The position numbers and the translations under genes were made by a program. From the NCBI GenBank assembly GCA_011947345.1, contig JAAVTG010000005.1:1-64000 (forward strand): a DNA stretch of 64,000 bases. The letters run 5' to 3'. Of this stretch, positions 43,427-53,567 are shown piece by piece. Numbering within the stretch: the first letter of the stretch is position 1; the number at the start of each line of letters is the position of its first letter. The notes beneath the pieces are model-generated. The model saw only the letters and a list, made by a program, of their open reading frames with translations. It ran no database searches and was not told the DNA's origin. Origin of the DNA: Phytophthora quininea. Taxonomy: Eukaryota > Oomycota > Peronosporomycetes > Peronosporales > Peronosporaceae.

Positions 43427-45099
43427 TCAGCGTATGGATGTTGAGCACGGCACTGCGTAATACTCATCGTAGTCATTGGAGTGCGGGAGTTGAGAAACGA
43501 TTAGCTCCATTGCAGCCATAGGTGGCGGGCGAAACGTGGTGCTCTTTCTCTTGTTTATGCGGAATTGTTGCTTTCTCACAATTGCATACAACAACTGCTT
43601 TCTCGGGGTGGTGGTCTCTGTGCTCGCGCTCATGGCGTTCGTCGACTCAACCTCAATCCCCACAGCAGAGCTGAAGCGAGCTTGGTCGATCAGATACGTT
43701 TCGACTTCATCAGGAATCCCACAACGAAACACCAAACTCAAAGTCCGCCTTCATCGAACCGGGCAAACTTCCACTGCTCGCCTGTGTGCCGACGCTACGA
43801 CGTGCTATGTTAGAGTGTATCAACAGTTGAGTCGGGCCGTTCTCGTCAAGTCCTTGTAAGTCTTCTGTTCGGATTCTGATCGTGGAAGATGTTTCAAACA
43901 CGGCCGACAAACTGTTGGCACTGAGTTTCGGCTCGATCACCATGCGGCGAATAATCACGGCACGATTCTCTTCAACGTACTTGCGAGATACGTTTCTTAT
44001 CTGAGCGCCAGAGAGACCTTCAAACCACGGCGTTTTCGTGTAGAAGCTGCTGGTCACGACGCCGTTGTCTTCTTTGAGCTGCTGCATGTGGTTCCCAACG
44101 GTCTTCTTGAAGTCTTTGGCTTTGACTTCGCCTCGTTTCCGCATGCCGGTGATGCAGTTCCACACGGCGTTGACGGTGTCATCCAAGCCAAAGGGATCCG
44201 GCTGCGCAGCGTGAGGTCGAAGAACGTGCCGTTGAGGATGCTGCACTTGACGAGACGTTTGCGGCCAGGACACGAGAGCTTGACGATGCCATTGTCGATG
44301 AAGAATGCCCTCGATTCGTTGTACAGTTCGTCGCAAGCCAGCAACATTTGGTGCAAGATGTGCTCGTTGTCAGCGGGTAGAGCGAGAGCCGGCACCACCG
44401 GAGATGTCGTCGCCCTCATGCACAACATGTCCTCCAAGAGCTGTCATAAAGCCACGATTAGCTTCCAATACAATAAACTCACGGAAACATGGCAAACAAC
44501 GCTACCTTGATGCGGTGTCTGCGGGTCAGGATGCGCCTCAAGCTCGCGGCCTCCTCCGACTGGATCATCACCATCTCTCGCAGCATGTCGTTGTCGGACT
44601 CCGCTTTGAGTCGGCGATCGCGTTGTCTCATGGCGATATGCTGCCACAGTGGTCGACTGGACGAACTTACCATCGTGTCTCCCGATTCCCCGCCACTTGC
44701 TCTGGTTTGATCACCTTGCAGTCCCCTCAGCTCCCTCGTCAGTCTCTTGACGAGTTCTCGCAGTTGAGCGATCTGCTGCTTGCTGGTGACGCGCCTCGCT
44801 CTCTTGGGTTTGATGGCCGGGCTGGGCATGACAGCACTCTCGGACGTAGATGAACCCGCAGACTCGTCCTGAGCCATTTCTTGATCCAAGTTTTGCGCAT
44901 GTCCCCGTAGAGTCGACGTATAGCCCGCTCTCGCTACCTCGTCCATGAGTTCGTCGATATCAAAGTTCCCGCCCAACTGCCCGTCGCCGTCCTCGCCAAT
45001 GCCGCACATCGGGTCCACCAACTCGAGCGACTGGAAGCGTGGGGAGCTCGTATCCGACGAAGACGCGTCTGGGGTCTCCATTGCGAGGCGGTTGTCCAT
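43427..45099 (-). pseudogene. M96-type gene, right-arm copy, damaged
   Basis: ATG at 45099; exon 1 45099-44506 and the start of exon 2 (from 44440) match the intact left-arm gene 38576-40047. At 44191-44193 there is T3 (minus strand) where the left arm has T4, breaking the frame at RSRIP/FGLDD. From about 43917 the sequence becomes only paralogous (SANSLSAVFETSSTIRIRTE instead of KGSNLPAGFQDHATTRIVIQ). A deletion of about five codons plus a frame change follows FGVSLWD, joining to PDEVETYLIDQARFSSAV. The last exon then runs on to 43427 with unrelated residues. It is probably non-functional. Confidence 0.78.
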
Positions 45100-45461
45100 T
45101 GTTGAGCTGGGTGTGTGCGATAACAAGCAAATTCGTCACTGACGTGAACACATTGACCACGAGGCTCACGCCACGAAGCAGATCGCTACCAGGTCTTACG
45201 TCACCTCGAGTAATTCCCAGGCTGGATCTTAAAAATTCGGCCGGAGCGCCAGCTGGGAAAGCAGTCATCTCAAGCAAGTCCACTTTGACTCAAGACTTGA
45301 CTGGCGTACGTGTCGTGCAAGCAGAAGAGCGTGTACAAGTGCGAGCAGCAAAAGGAGAAAAGAATTGCCAACTGCAACCACAACTTTGTCGAGTCCGGCG
45401 GATAAATGTTCTTGCCATGACACGCCAAGCAATGATATTGCATCGACACTTTGACTCGGGA

Positions 45462-46493
45462 TCACTCACCGCTAACCAATTCATCGACGCTGCTATAGAG
45501 CAGTCGATCCACGACCAGATTCCCCTCAGGGTTGACGAGAGCCTCGTCGAACACGCGCGAGACGAGCTCCAACTTGCCCAGCAGTTGAAGCAGCGGAGTC
45601 ACCATGTCCACTTGGGAGATTACGCTCACGACGCGGTTGCTGCTGCTGTCCCAGTCGAAGCGCACCGAGCCGCGCAGAGCGAGTCGTTGGCCCAGCAGCC
45701 GAGTAGCGATGTAGTCTTCGTCCCCACCCTTCCTCCTCTTCAATAAGTGAGGGAAGGCGAACTCCAGCGACCTCGTCGAGATCGTGATGCTCATCGTCAT
45801 GTCGGCCAGCAATAAGTCTTCGCCCACTAGCTGCATCCTTTCCAACTTGACGTGCACGTCCTCGAAGTGCCGCGTGAACACCCTCCAGTTCCTCGCCAGG
45901 GCTTCCAACCCTCGCACCGTCCCTGCGTCCACGTCCGGCGCCATCGTGGCATGCAGGAAATCCAGCGTGGTCATTTGTCGGTCTCGAGGTGCGAGGAAGC
46001 CGGTGCGGAAGACCCGAAAGTACTCTGCTGCCACGGCCCACACCGTCTCGTTGGTCGAGAGACCGAACGAGATCTTCTCGCACTTCTCCTCGAGAATTTG
46101 AATCTCGGCTCGGAGGTAGTACACGCTGTTTTCGAGGTCCTGCGTGAGTTTGCGTCGCCTCTGTTGGTATCGCTCCTGGTTGACCCGACTGCGGTGGCGC
46201 TTCAGACGCGTACCGTCGTCGATGGCGTCGTCCTCAACGTTTGCTGCTTCTGTCTTCTTTACCGGCGGTTCGAAGTTGTCAGCCCGTTGCCGCTTCCGCT
46301 TGGTAACCTTGTCTGGTGTTGCTATTGTCATCGATTTGGCATGGGCTGGCGCTGTTTGGTGTACATTCAAGTCTTCAGCGACGTTTTCTAGGAACTTGTT
46401 GACGCTGCAGCGAGATCGCTGGACTCGTTGGAAGACGCTGCGAATGACACAGTCGCTGAGCTTGCTTGGGGTCGGTGGCTGTACGCTGTTCAT
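45462..46493 (-). CDS. Oomycete bZIP transcription factor, right-arm copy (343 aa)
   Basis: Virtually identical to the protein at 37182-38213, with the same length and start (ATG at 46493). The frame is open from 46583 and the upstream peptide differs from the left arm at a few positions (V/I and V/M), so the shared ATG is preferred. Basic region with NQERYQQRRRK, zipper, and the C-terminal AEYFRVF...VHVKLERM region as described for the left copy. No base changes disturb the frame, so both copies appear able to encode protein and could differ only in promoter context: the right copy lacks the 2.8-kb segment upstream. Confidence 0.85.
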   Translation of the reverse strand: MNSVQPPTPSKLSDCVIRSVFQRVQRSRCSVNKFLENVAEDLNVHQTAPAHAKSMTIATPDKVTKRKRQRADNFEPPVKKTEAANVEDDAIDDGTRLKRHRSRVNQERYQQRRRKLTQDLENSVYYLRAEIQILEEKCEKISFGLSTNETVWAVAAEYFRVFRTGFLAPRDRQMTTLDFLHATMAPDVDAGTVRGLEALARNWRVFTRHFEDVHVKLERMQLVGEDLLLADMTMSITISTRSLEFAFPHLLKRRKGGDEDYIATRLLGQRLALRGSVRFDWDSSSNRVVSVISQVDMVTPLLQLLGKLELVSRVFDEALVNPEGNLVVDRLLYSSVDELVSGE

Positions 46494-46752
46494 CTTGGAG
46501 GTTCTTGGTCGCAGTGACTTGGCGCTGACGAATTCTGGAATGACTTTGTGGTACTGGGGGAGGGAGGTCCAGTATCCGTTCATGCAGCCTTCAACTGCTG
46601 CTTATCAAACCGGAACCTTCGGGCACAATCACGCCGTTGACAAGTACTGTGACTCATTTCCTACAGCTTGTGTGGACTTAGCCCGAAAAAGTAACAACGC
46701 GCAGTTAACTGAGTCATCCTTGAAGGCCTCGAGAGCAAGGCCTTCAGTACGT

Positions 46753-48026
46753 TCACTGGTAGGAACCATCCAGCAAGAAGCACTCCATTCGTTCAGAGAT
46801 CCGCGTCAGCATTTCATCCCAAGCAACAATCGCCATGTCAACGTCTTCGTGGGTTTGCGAGTTTCGCGGTAGTGGCACATAGCGCGACACCGAGTGCAGT
46901 GTCTTGATGTAGGTCGTCTCTTCATCCGCACCTTCAGCTTTTCCCATCACAATCCGCAAAGTACCTCGCAGAGTAATCCCAAGACACCCGTTCTCGTGCT
47001 TGGGTTTTGTGAGCAACTGGCAGATGAATACTGTGCGATCGGTCTCGACGAACTTGCGCACAACTTTCCGGATCTGAACGCTGTGGAGGTTTGGAAAGCC
47101 TGCAGTCGTCGCGAGGTAGCTGATCATCATGGCGTCGTTGGACTTCTGCGAGTGCTGAGCGTGGAAGTCGACCTGTGCGTTAAAGTCCTTGACGCATTTT
47201 AAACCTCTCATGCATGCCTGCCCCAATGCCGCCCAGACCGCGCCTTCGGTCGCTTTCCTGGAGAAAGGAACCAGTTGCTTCTCCATGATCTCGAGGAAGA
47301 CCCCTTTGTAGTCTTCCGATCGGTGTGGCGGATCTTGCCCGGACAAGGCACTCTTTCCAGCCCAATGAGTGCTTGGTCGATGTCGACGTAAGAGCTGTCG
47401 GTGTCGAGCAGCATCGTCTCCAGAACGCATAAAGTGTTTTCCACGTCGTCAGTCTCCGCTGACTTGAGTCTCTTGACGCCGAGCATCTTCTCCATCATCT
47501 GCCAGCCCACCGACGAATTATTTAGCATTGTGGGAATATTATACCGACAAACTTCCAAACCTACCTCGATCCTGGATCGGCGTTTGAGTATGCGCTTCAA
47601 ATTCTTGGCCTCTTGCACTTGCAGGCTCAACATCTCCCGCAGCATGACGTTGTCCTGTTCCGCTTGCTTGCGGCGCTCAAGCTGACGATTTGCAATTTGC
47701 TGCCACATGAGTTCTCTTGCTTCGGCTTTATCGTGTAGCAAAGTCTCCGCAATCACTTGCGGCTTGCTGTGGAGGGATTCCAGTTCCGTCGTCAGCTCCT
47801 CGACCGTGCACTGAAGCTGACTGATCTGCTGCTTCATGGTCACTCGCTGCCGTCGTTTAGGACTCTGCTTGGTAGTGGAATTGCTTGAATTGTCCTCATC
47901 GTTCGAGCTGCTGACACTTCCGGAGCTCTTGCTACCGGCAGCAAAACTCACTTGGTCGTGATGCTGTTCGCCAGAGCTAAAAGACTCGTCCAGAAACTGC
48001 AGCGCAGCGTCGAGTTCTGCGTCCAT
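46753..48026 (-). CDS. M96-type protein, right-arm copy
   Basis: ATG at 48026; exon 1 48026-47565, exon 2 47498-46753, mirror of 32875-34148. One residue differs in exon 2 (SSLRSW becomes SSSRSW), and the missing base at HTDR/EDYKGVF is identical to the left copy. Upstream the arms differ by one C (CACCCC here, CACCC in the left arm), which changes which upstream ATG is in frame; this supports the start at MDAELDAALQ. Family landmarks as for the left copy. Confidence 0.82.
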
Positions 48027-48273
48027 GTCGCCCTCTGAGCCGAAGGGAAGCTGGTCGACGTCTTCAAGCGGCTCGAGGGGTGAAGACTCGAAATTGGTGG
48101 CTGTTCATCAACGCCAGCAGGTTCGTGATCATGAAGGTTGCTTGGGTTCGGTAAATTCACTTGCGGGGCCATGGCCAAGGAAGAAGTGAGGTCAAATCAA
48201 GCAGCAGATAGTGATGTAACGGGTACTTAGCAGTTACTTATATTTTGGCTAGGATTATAATTATTAGAACATT

Positions 48274-48555
48274 TTAGTAAATATGCAGAGTAGGGCAGTC
48301 CGTGGGAGCAAAGCTCTCAACTGCCCGAACTGCGAGGGCGGCAACCTCATCACTTTCCAATTTGGCCGCCCTCTCAAAGACCTCGCCTGCTTCCTTTTTG
48401 ATATACTGTACGTCGACAGTATAGATAAAGTCGCCAACTGGCAGAGCTGCCGTACTAGTCTGTGTGAGCCTTCCTGCACGAAAAATCCAAGACCTATCCG
48501 CAGATATGGCCTTGGCCTTGCTGCAATGTGGTCTGGTGTTGAATATTGCACACAC
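48274..48555 (-). other. Unrecognised open frame in the flank of the duplication
   Basis: About 93 codons, no ATG, with protein-like composition (ALPVGDFIYTVDVQYIKKEA, VFERAAKLESDEVAALAVRA). Part of it matches, at low level, the sequence at 32655-32700 outside the left arm (ctgccagttggcga...). It may be the tail of an old gene that flanked both arms. The rest of 48147-48714 shows nothing else. Confidence 0.3.
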
Positions 48556-48714
48556 TTTGTCAAAAGAAACGCTCTAGTGTGTATGAATTGGATGAATATC
48601 TGAAGCATGTCCACACCGTGAACGTGCGGCGATGAGCTGCTTCGAAGGCTGACTAGTAGTCACCTGGATGTTCCAAGGCAAATCCGTCTTCGACTTCTCG
48701 CCCATGTTTGTTTA

Positions 48715-49367
48715 TCATGACATCACATCGGACGACAAAAGATCCTGCGCACTAGGAAGCTGACCTTGGATGAGGTGTTCGAGCCGCTTGGCTACTCGGA
48801 TCTGTTCTTCCAATCGCTCCCGAAGACTCGCGTTCTCCTTCTCTGCCTCCCGTCTAGCCGCGTATTGTCTTGTTGCTAGCTGTCGCCAACTCACGACATC
48901 TCCATCGGTGGGAGCGTTGAGAGTCTCAGTTGAGTTTTCATCGCTTGCTGGTGGTACATTTGAAGTTTTCTTGCTCTGGACGTTGAGCACTTGCAGCTGG
49001 TGCTCCAATTGCTTGACCACTTCCCGTAGACGAGCGATGCGCTCCCGCACGCGACCACGCTCTTTGTTGGGATCATGGGCCACCTCAGCTCGGCCGACGA
49101 ACTGCGATGAGTCGAACTTGGCGGGTCTGAACTTGCATGCTTGACGTCTGCGACTAGAGGCGTAACTTGAGCTGGTTGCTGCATCACTTGTGTAGGGAGA
49201 CTGTCACCAATGAGCATGGACTCGATCTCGATTTTATCCAGGAACTCGGTGGAATTGCCACAGTCCCCGATCGTTGAAAGCGCACTGAAGTCGTACGAAT
49301 CGATGAATGCCAACACCTCGTCAAGAGAGGCGTCGTCGTTGTCGAGAAGCATGGTGAAAGTGTTCAT
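48715..49367 (-). CDS. Short M96-type coiled-coil protein without C-terminal domain
   Basis: ATG at 49367 (MNTFTMLLDNDDASLDEVLA). After VKHASSDPP one base is missing (about 49106-49112) to enter FVGRAEVAHDPNKERGRVRE, which continues into coil 1 (ARLREVVKQLEHQLQVL) and coil 2 (VSWRQLATRQYAARREAEKE, VAKRLEHLIQGQLPSAQDLL). The protein stops at 48715 right after coil 2; no splice donor or C-terminal domain follows. Basic residues are present before coil 1 (KERGRVRERIAR). About 215 residues. Similar in ending to 55921-56370. Confidence 0.72.
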
Positions 49368-49734
49368 AATAATACTAGAAATGGTGGAGTTGCCTTGGGC
49401 AGTGCTTCAATTCGAAAATGACGAGCTTTAGCGTTCATTTCCACTAGATAAGTCGGTCGGACACAAAGGTGCTTTCAAAGGACCGGTAGGTAGTGCACTG
49501 GTATGTGTCGAGGATAACGCTTTTCGGCGCTGCAATGTGTTTGGCAGTCGATATCAGACACCCAAACTGAAATGGATATGGTCCCTGGCCACTTGCCAGC
49601 AGCGACTGCAGTCTCACGATTGTATCACACTTTACGACATTACTTTTCGGGAATCTAGCTTGCTTTTGGTGCCTGCAGCAGGACAGGATTCACGATGGTA
49701 AGACACGCCCAAGCACCTCTGCAGCGGAAACGCT
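49368..49734. other. Intergenic, nothing recognised
   Basis: Flanked by two minus-strand M96-type genes; contains the promoter of the 49367 gene. No motif or repeat seen. Confidence 0.45.
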
Positions 49735-50922
49735 TTACGTCTGGCTGAGACTATCCATCAAGATGGTCTCGACGTCCACCATGAACCGTGGAACGAGCTC
49801 GCCCCAAAGCGCGATGGTCGTCGTCGCCGCTGGATTCTTCTTCTCGGGAGGAGGTTTTCGAGCTAAAGTACATTTTGACAACGGAGGTGTCGACACTTGC
49901 AGCGTCCGATGGTTCCACCACAAGTTGCGCTGTCGTCTCTGTGAGAATTCCCTTACGATTGCTGGCGATCTTGGGCTCCGTGATCGTCTTGCAGATAAAT
50001 ACGACGCGACCTGCATCGGTGTATCGACGAGCAACCTTCCGAGTCTGGCCGCCAAGAAGCTCCTTGCCAGTTGAATTGACCGCGAACAATACCATCTTGA
50101 TGGTATTATCTTCTTCGCTCGAGGGTGGAGACGATCCGCAGTGGATTGAATTTCTTGCGAGTTGGAGACACCTGGCTGCCGCAGAGTCTCCCACACTGCA
50201 GCACTAGCCTTTTGGACGCTGAAAGGAAGCATTCGCATTTTAAGAAGCTCGTAGTAGACGCTGTGGATCACGTCGGTGTTCATCTGGCGAATAAAACCAG
50301 AGAGACGTACGCTTTCCATCCGTTTGGCAGCGAATAAATCGTCAATTCCAATGTGAAGTTCGTCCACGTCGTCCACAATTTCTTGACGGTCGTTGGTGGT
50401 GTTTATGGGGACGTTTTCCATTCTTTGATGAACAGCAACTCCTCCATCATCTACAGGAACCGGGAAAAAGTAGAGTGCTAGTTAAACAGCAAGCAAGTAA
50501 ACGTACCCCATCCGATGTCTTCTAGCATCTGAACAGCGGCCATTTCTCGCAGTTTGGCATTTTCATCTTCAGATTTACAACGGCGACCAAACTGCGTCGG
50601 TGCGATGCGCCTCCACAACGAATCGTTTACCGTACCGAGCGTGGTTTTCCTCACACTCTTGGCCCTGAGTCGAAGCTGCTCTTCCAGCGACTGCAACTCC
50701 TCTTGAGCTCCTGCACTTCCTTTCGAAGACAGTAAGTTTTATCCTTGGGGACACCCGACGCAACTTCGAGCTCGATTTTCGGTTCCACGCTTCGTCGTTG
50801 GCCATTTTATTGATTTCGTCGCCGCTGGTGCAGGATAAATCGGATTGACCAAGCGCTTCCATGAGTTCTTTCGGGTCGTAGTGGGCAAGCAAGTCTTCGA
50901 ATATGCGAAGATCCATGCTCAT
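49735..50922 (-). pseudogene. M96-type gene with about four frame breaks
   Basis: ATG at 50922 (MSMDLRIFEDLLAHYDPKEL). A C4 run (should be C5, near 50748) breaks KLRRVSP/KDKTYCLRKEVQ. Coil 2 SLWRRIAPTQFGRRCKSED ends early at VQMLEDIGW, lacking the usual LKRRxxI segment before the GTACGT donor. Exon 2 (from 50450) opens MMEELLFIKEW, then needs a base to reach MENVPINTTNDRQEIVDDVD, another after DRLHP to reach SSEEDNTIKMVLFAVNSTGK and RKVARRYTDAGRVVFICKTI, and another to reach ALWGELVPRFMVDVETILMD at the end. It is closest to the intact gene at 51135-52437. Probably degraded, although each break is a single base. Confidence 0.75.
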
Positions 50923-51134
50923 TGACACCTGTCAGTGCCTGTCGCCTTCAAATCAATGGCTTCGTTTGATCAGCAAAACTAAAGTGAGTCAGAAAGAAGT
51001 TTTGTCAGAGCTTACCATACGATATCGTCTTGTAATCGGCCGTTGTGCAGACGGTGATGTGTCTGACAATGATAACGTTTGCAGCTTGCCAAGCATTACA
51101 TTTTTATTAAATGCTTGCTACGTATAGAGCGCCC

Positions 51135-52437
51135 TTAATTCGAGCCACCGTTGCAGAAGTTATCCATTAGAATGGTTTCGACGTCGATGTTGAACCGTGG
51201 AATGAGCTCGTCCCAAAGCTCGATCATCGTCGATAGGGCTGGGTGCTTATCTCCCGGAGGTGGCTGTCGAGCCGCGCTAAAGTACATGTTGATAATCGAG
51301 GTGTCGGTGTCTGCAGGTTGCACCACAATCTGCAACGTCGTCGTTGTAAGATCACCCTCCTGGTTGTCAACTTTGTGTTCTGTGAGCGTCTTGCAGACAA
51401 ATATTTGTCGCTTTGCGTCGGCATATCGACGCACAACTTTCTGCGTGCGAAGAAGCTCTTTGCCACTTGAATCCGCCTCGAAAAAGTCCATCTTGATGGT
51501 ATTATCATCATTATCCGAGTGATGAGGGTAAAGGCGTACGTGACCCTCAGCAGGCTTGATCTCTTGCATGTGTGAGGTCCCAATCTGCCCCAGAGTATGC
51601 CAGACTGCTTTGTTTACTTTTTGGAAGCTGAAAGGCATCAGTCGCTTTTGAAGCAGCTCGAAGTGGACGCCCTCAATTACGTCTGCATTCAGGTGGCGAA
51701 CAATACCAGTGAGGCCGACGTCTTCCATCCGTTTGGCAGCAAACAAATCGTCGATTTTATAGTGAAGTTCGTCCACGTCATGAAGCATTTGGTTCACAAT
51801 ATCTTGACGTACTTCAGTTGAGATCTTGGGCATGTTGCTCAGTTCTTTGATGAATAGCACGTCTTCCATCATCTACAAGGCACAAGAAACCGTCAATGAT
51901 AATTATACAGTGAAGCAAACAACTAAAGGATGGAGCTACCACAATCCGATTTCGCCGCTTCAAAATTCGTCGGAGATTCTTGGCTTCCAGCACCTGAACG
52001 GCGACCATTTCTCGTAGCTTGGAATTCTCGTCTTCGGATTTGAGACGGCGCTCCAGCTGCGATAAGGCAATGCGTCTCCACATATCTCGACGTTGTGGGT
52101 CGTTCGCTTCATTCAGCGTTGTTTCTTTGATCCTCGCAGCCCTCAGTCTGGATTCTTCTTCTAAGGACCGCAACTTCTGCTTGAGTTTCAGCTCTTCTTC
52201 TCCAAGAAAACGAAGCTCATCCTTGGGTGATAGTCGACGTAGTTTCGACCGCGGTTTCCGTTCCCATTTCTGCAGCACTTCGTCCCGGTCCATGATATCG
52301 AAACTGTTGTCGCTGTTGGGCTTGCTGGGGTCGGAATCGGATGAGTCGGACGATTGACCGAGCACTTCCATGAGCTCTTTTGGGTCGTAGTGGGTTAGAA
52401 ATTCGTCGACGGTGTGAAGTTCCACGTCAGGGTCCAT
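51135..52437 (-). CDS. M96-type protein, intact two-exon member (411 aa)
   Basis: ATG at 52437 (MDPDVELHTVDEFLTHYDPK). Exon 1 52437-51940, intron to 51873, exon 2 51872-51135; phase 0, no breaks. Basic RSKLRRLSPKDELRFLGEE, coil 1 LKLKQKLRSLEEESRLRAAR, coil 2 MWRRIALSQLERRLKSEDEN ending LRRILKRRNRIV. The C-terminal domain has MLHDVDELHYKIDDLFAAKR, RLMPFSFQKVNKAVWHTL, KVVRRYADAKRQIFVCKTLT, TLQIVVQPADTDTSIIN and FNIDVETILMDNFCNGG. Exon 1 is almost identical to the split copy at 55.2-55.7 kb, while exon 2 is not. Reference member for this subgroup. Confidence 0.9.
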
Positions 52438-53567
52438 ATTGACAGCGATCTTGAGACGGTGAGGTACGGCTTACAAGGACAGCAAACTGTCGTCAAATGC
52501 CATTCCGTCAGGAAAAACAACACTGACGTTGGAGCGAGAGCTTGCCGTGGAGTCGCATCAACAACGTCTCGTAATCACATATGTGTACAGTGTGAGTGCG
52601 TTGTAGATGGTGACGTTGTCTGACAGAAGCATTGAGGTGAGAGCTGAATGTTGACATTTTTATTCAACGTTTTGATGAGGAACGAATGCCCTCAATTATT
52701 AAGGCTCTTACACCTGGAGCTGCTGCGAAATTCTGAAGTATTCTGCGCTACCAAGTCGCCACCTCAATAGCAGAAACGGTTTAGAGGCTATCCATTACAT
52801 CTCGACGTCGACGGTAAACCGTGGCACGTGCTCGTTCCAAAGCTTGATGATCATTTCAAACATTGAGTTATTTTCTCCCGGAGGTGGTTGTTCATTTTGA
52901 TCACTGAGGTGTCAGCGCCTGGAGGTTCCACCACAATCTGCGTCGTCGTTGTTGTAAGAACCCTCTTCTCGTTGTCTGCGCGTTTCTGCTCCGTGACCAT
53001 CTTGCTTGTCGCTTTGCATCGGTGTATCGACGTACAGCTTTTTGTGTGCGAAGTAGCTCGTTGCCCCTTGAATGCGCTCCAGAAATCTCGATCGTTTTGG
53101 TGTTATCGTCTTCCTCCGAGTGCTGAGGGCAGAGACGCACGTGATCCTCGGCAGGTTTGGTCCCCGTGTATTAAAGATTCCAAGCTGCCCTAGAGTTTGC
53201 CACACTTGCTTTGCTTGTCTTTCGGACGCTGAAAGGCCTCATTCGCTTCTGAAGGAGCTCAAAGTAGATGCCCTTGATCACTTCAGCGTTCAGACGACGG
53301 ACAATACCAGAGTCCTTAATCTCTCTCATTGCTTCTGCAGTGAACAAGCCATCGATTCCATAGCGAAGCGCGTCCACGTCACGAAGCGTCTTGATGACGA
53401 TATCTTGACAGTCCGTGGTTCTGCTTTTGAGCATCTTGTTCAGTCCTTTAATGAAGAGCGCTTGTTTCATCATCTGCAGGCAAAAAAAAGGTTCAAATGA
53501 AAGATACACAGTGATGCAATGGTCAAAGAATAAAGCTTACCTCGATCCGATTCCGGCGCTTCAAAAT

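Larger units (their letters stand above)
43917..48146. repeat. Right arm of the large inverted duplication
   Basis: Inverse of 32755-39757 without the 2.8-kb segment. The inner border is inside a coding exon (about 43917, partner 39757); the outer border is near the 5' end of the outer M96 gene. Weaker similarity seems to continue outside (around 48420-48450 versus 32660-32690). Confidence 0.88.

Noticed and set aside
52019..52357. Serine-rich plus-strand proteins at 52019-52357 and 55282-55620
   Set aside because: These are shadows of the duplicated minus-strand exon 1; they are identical only because the exon is duplicated.
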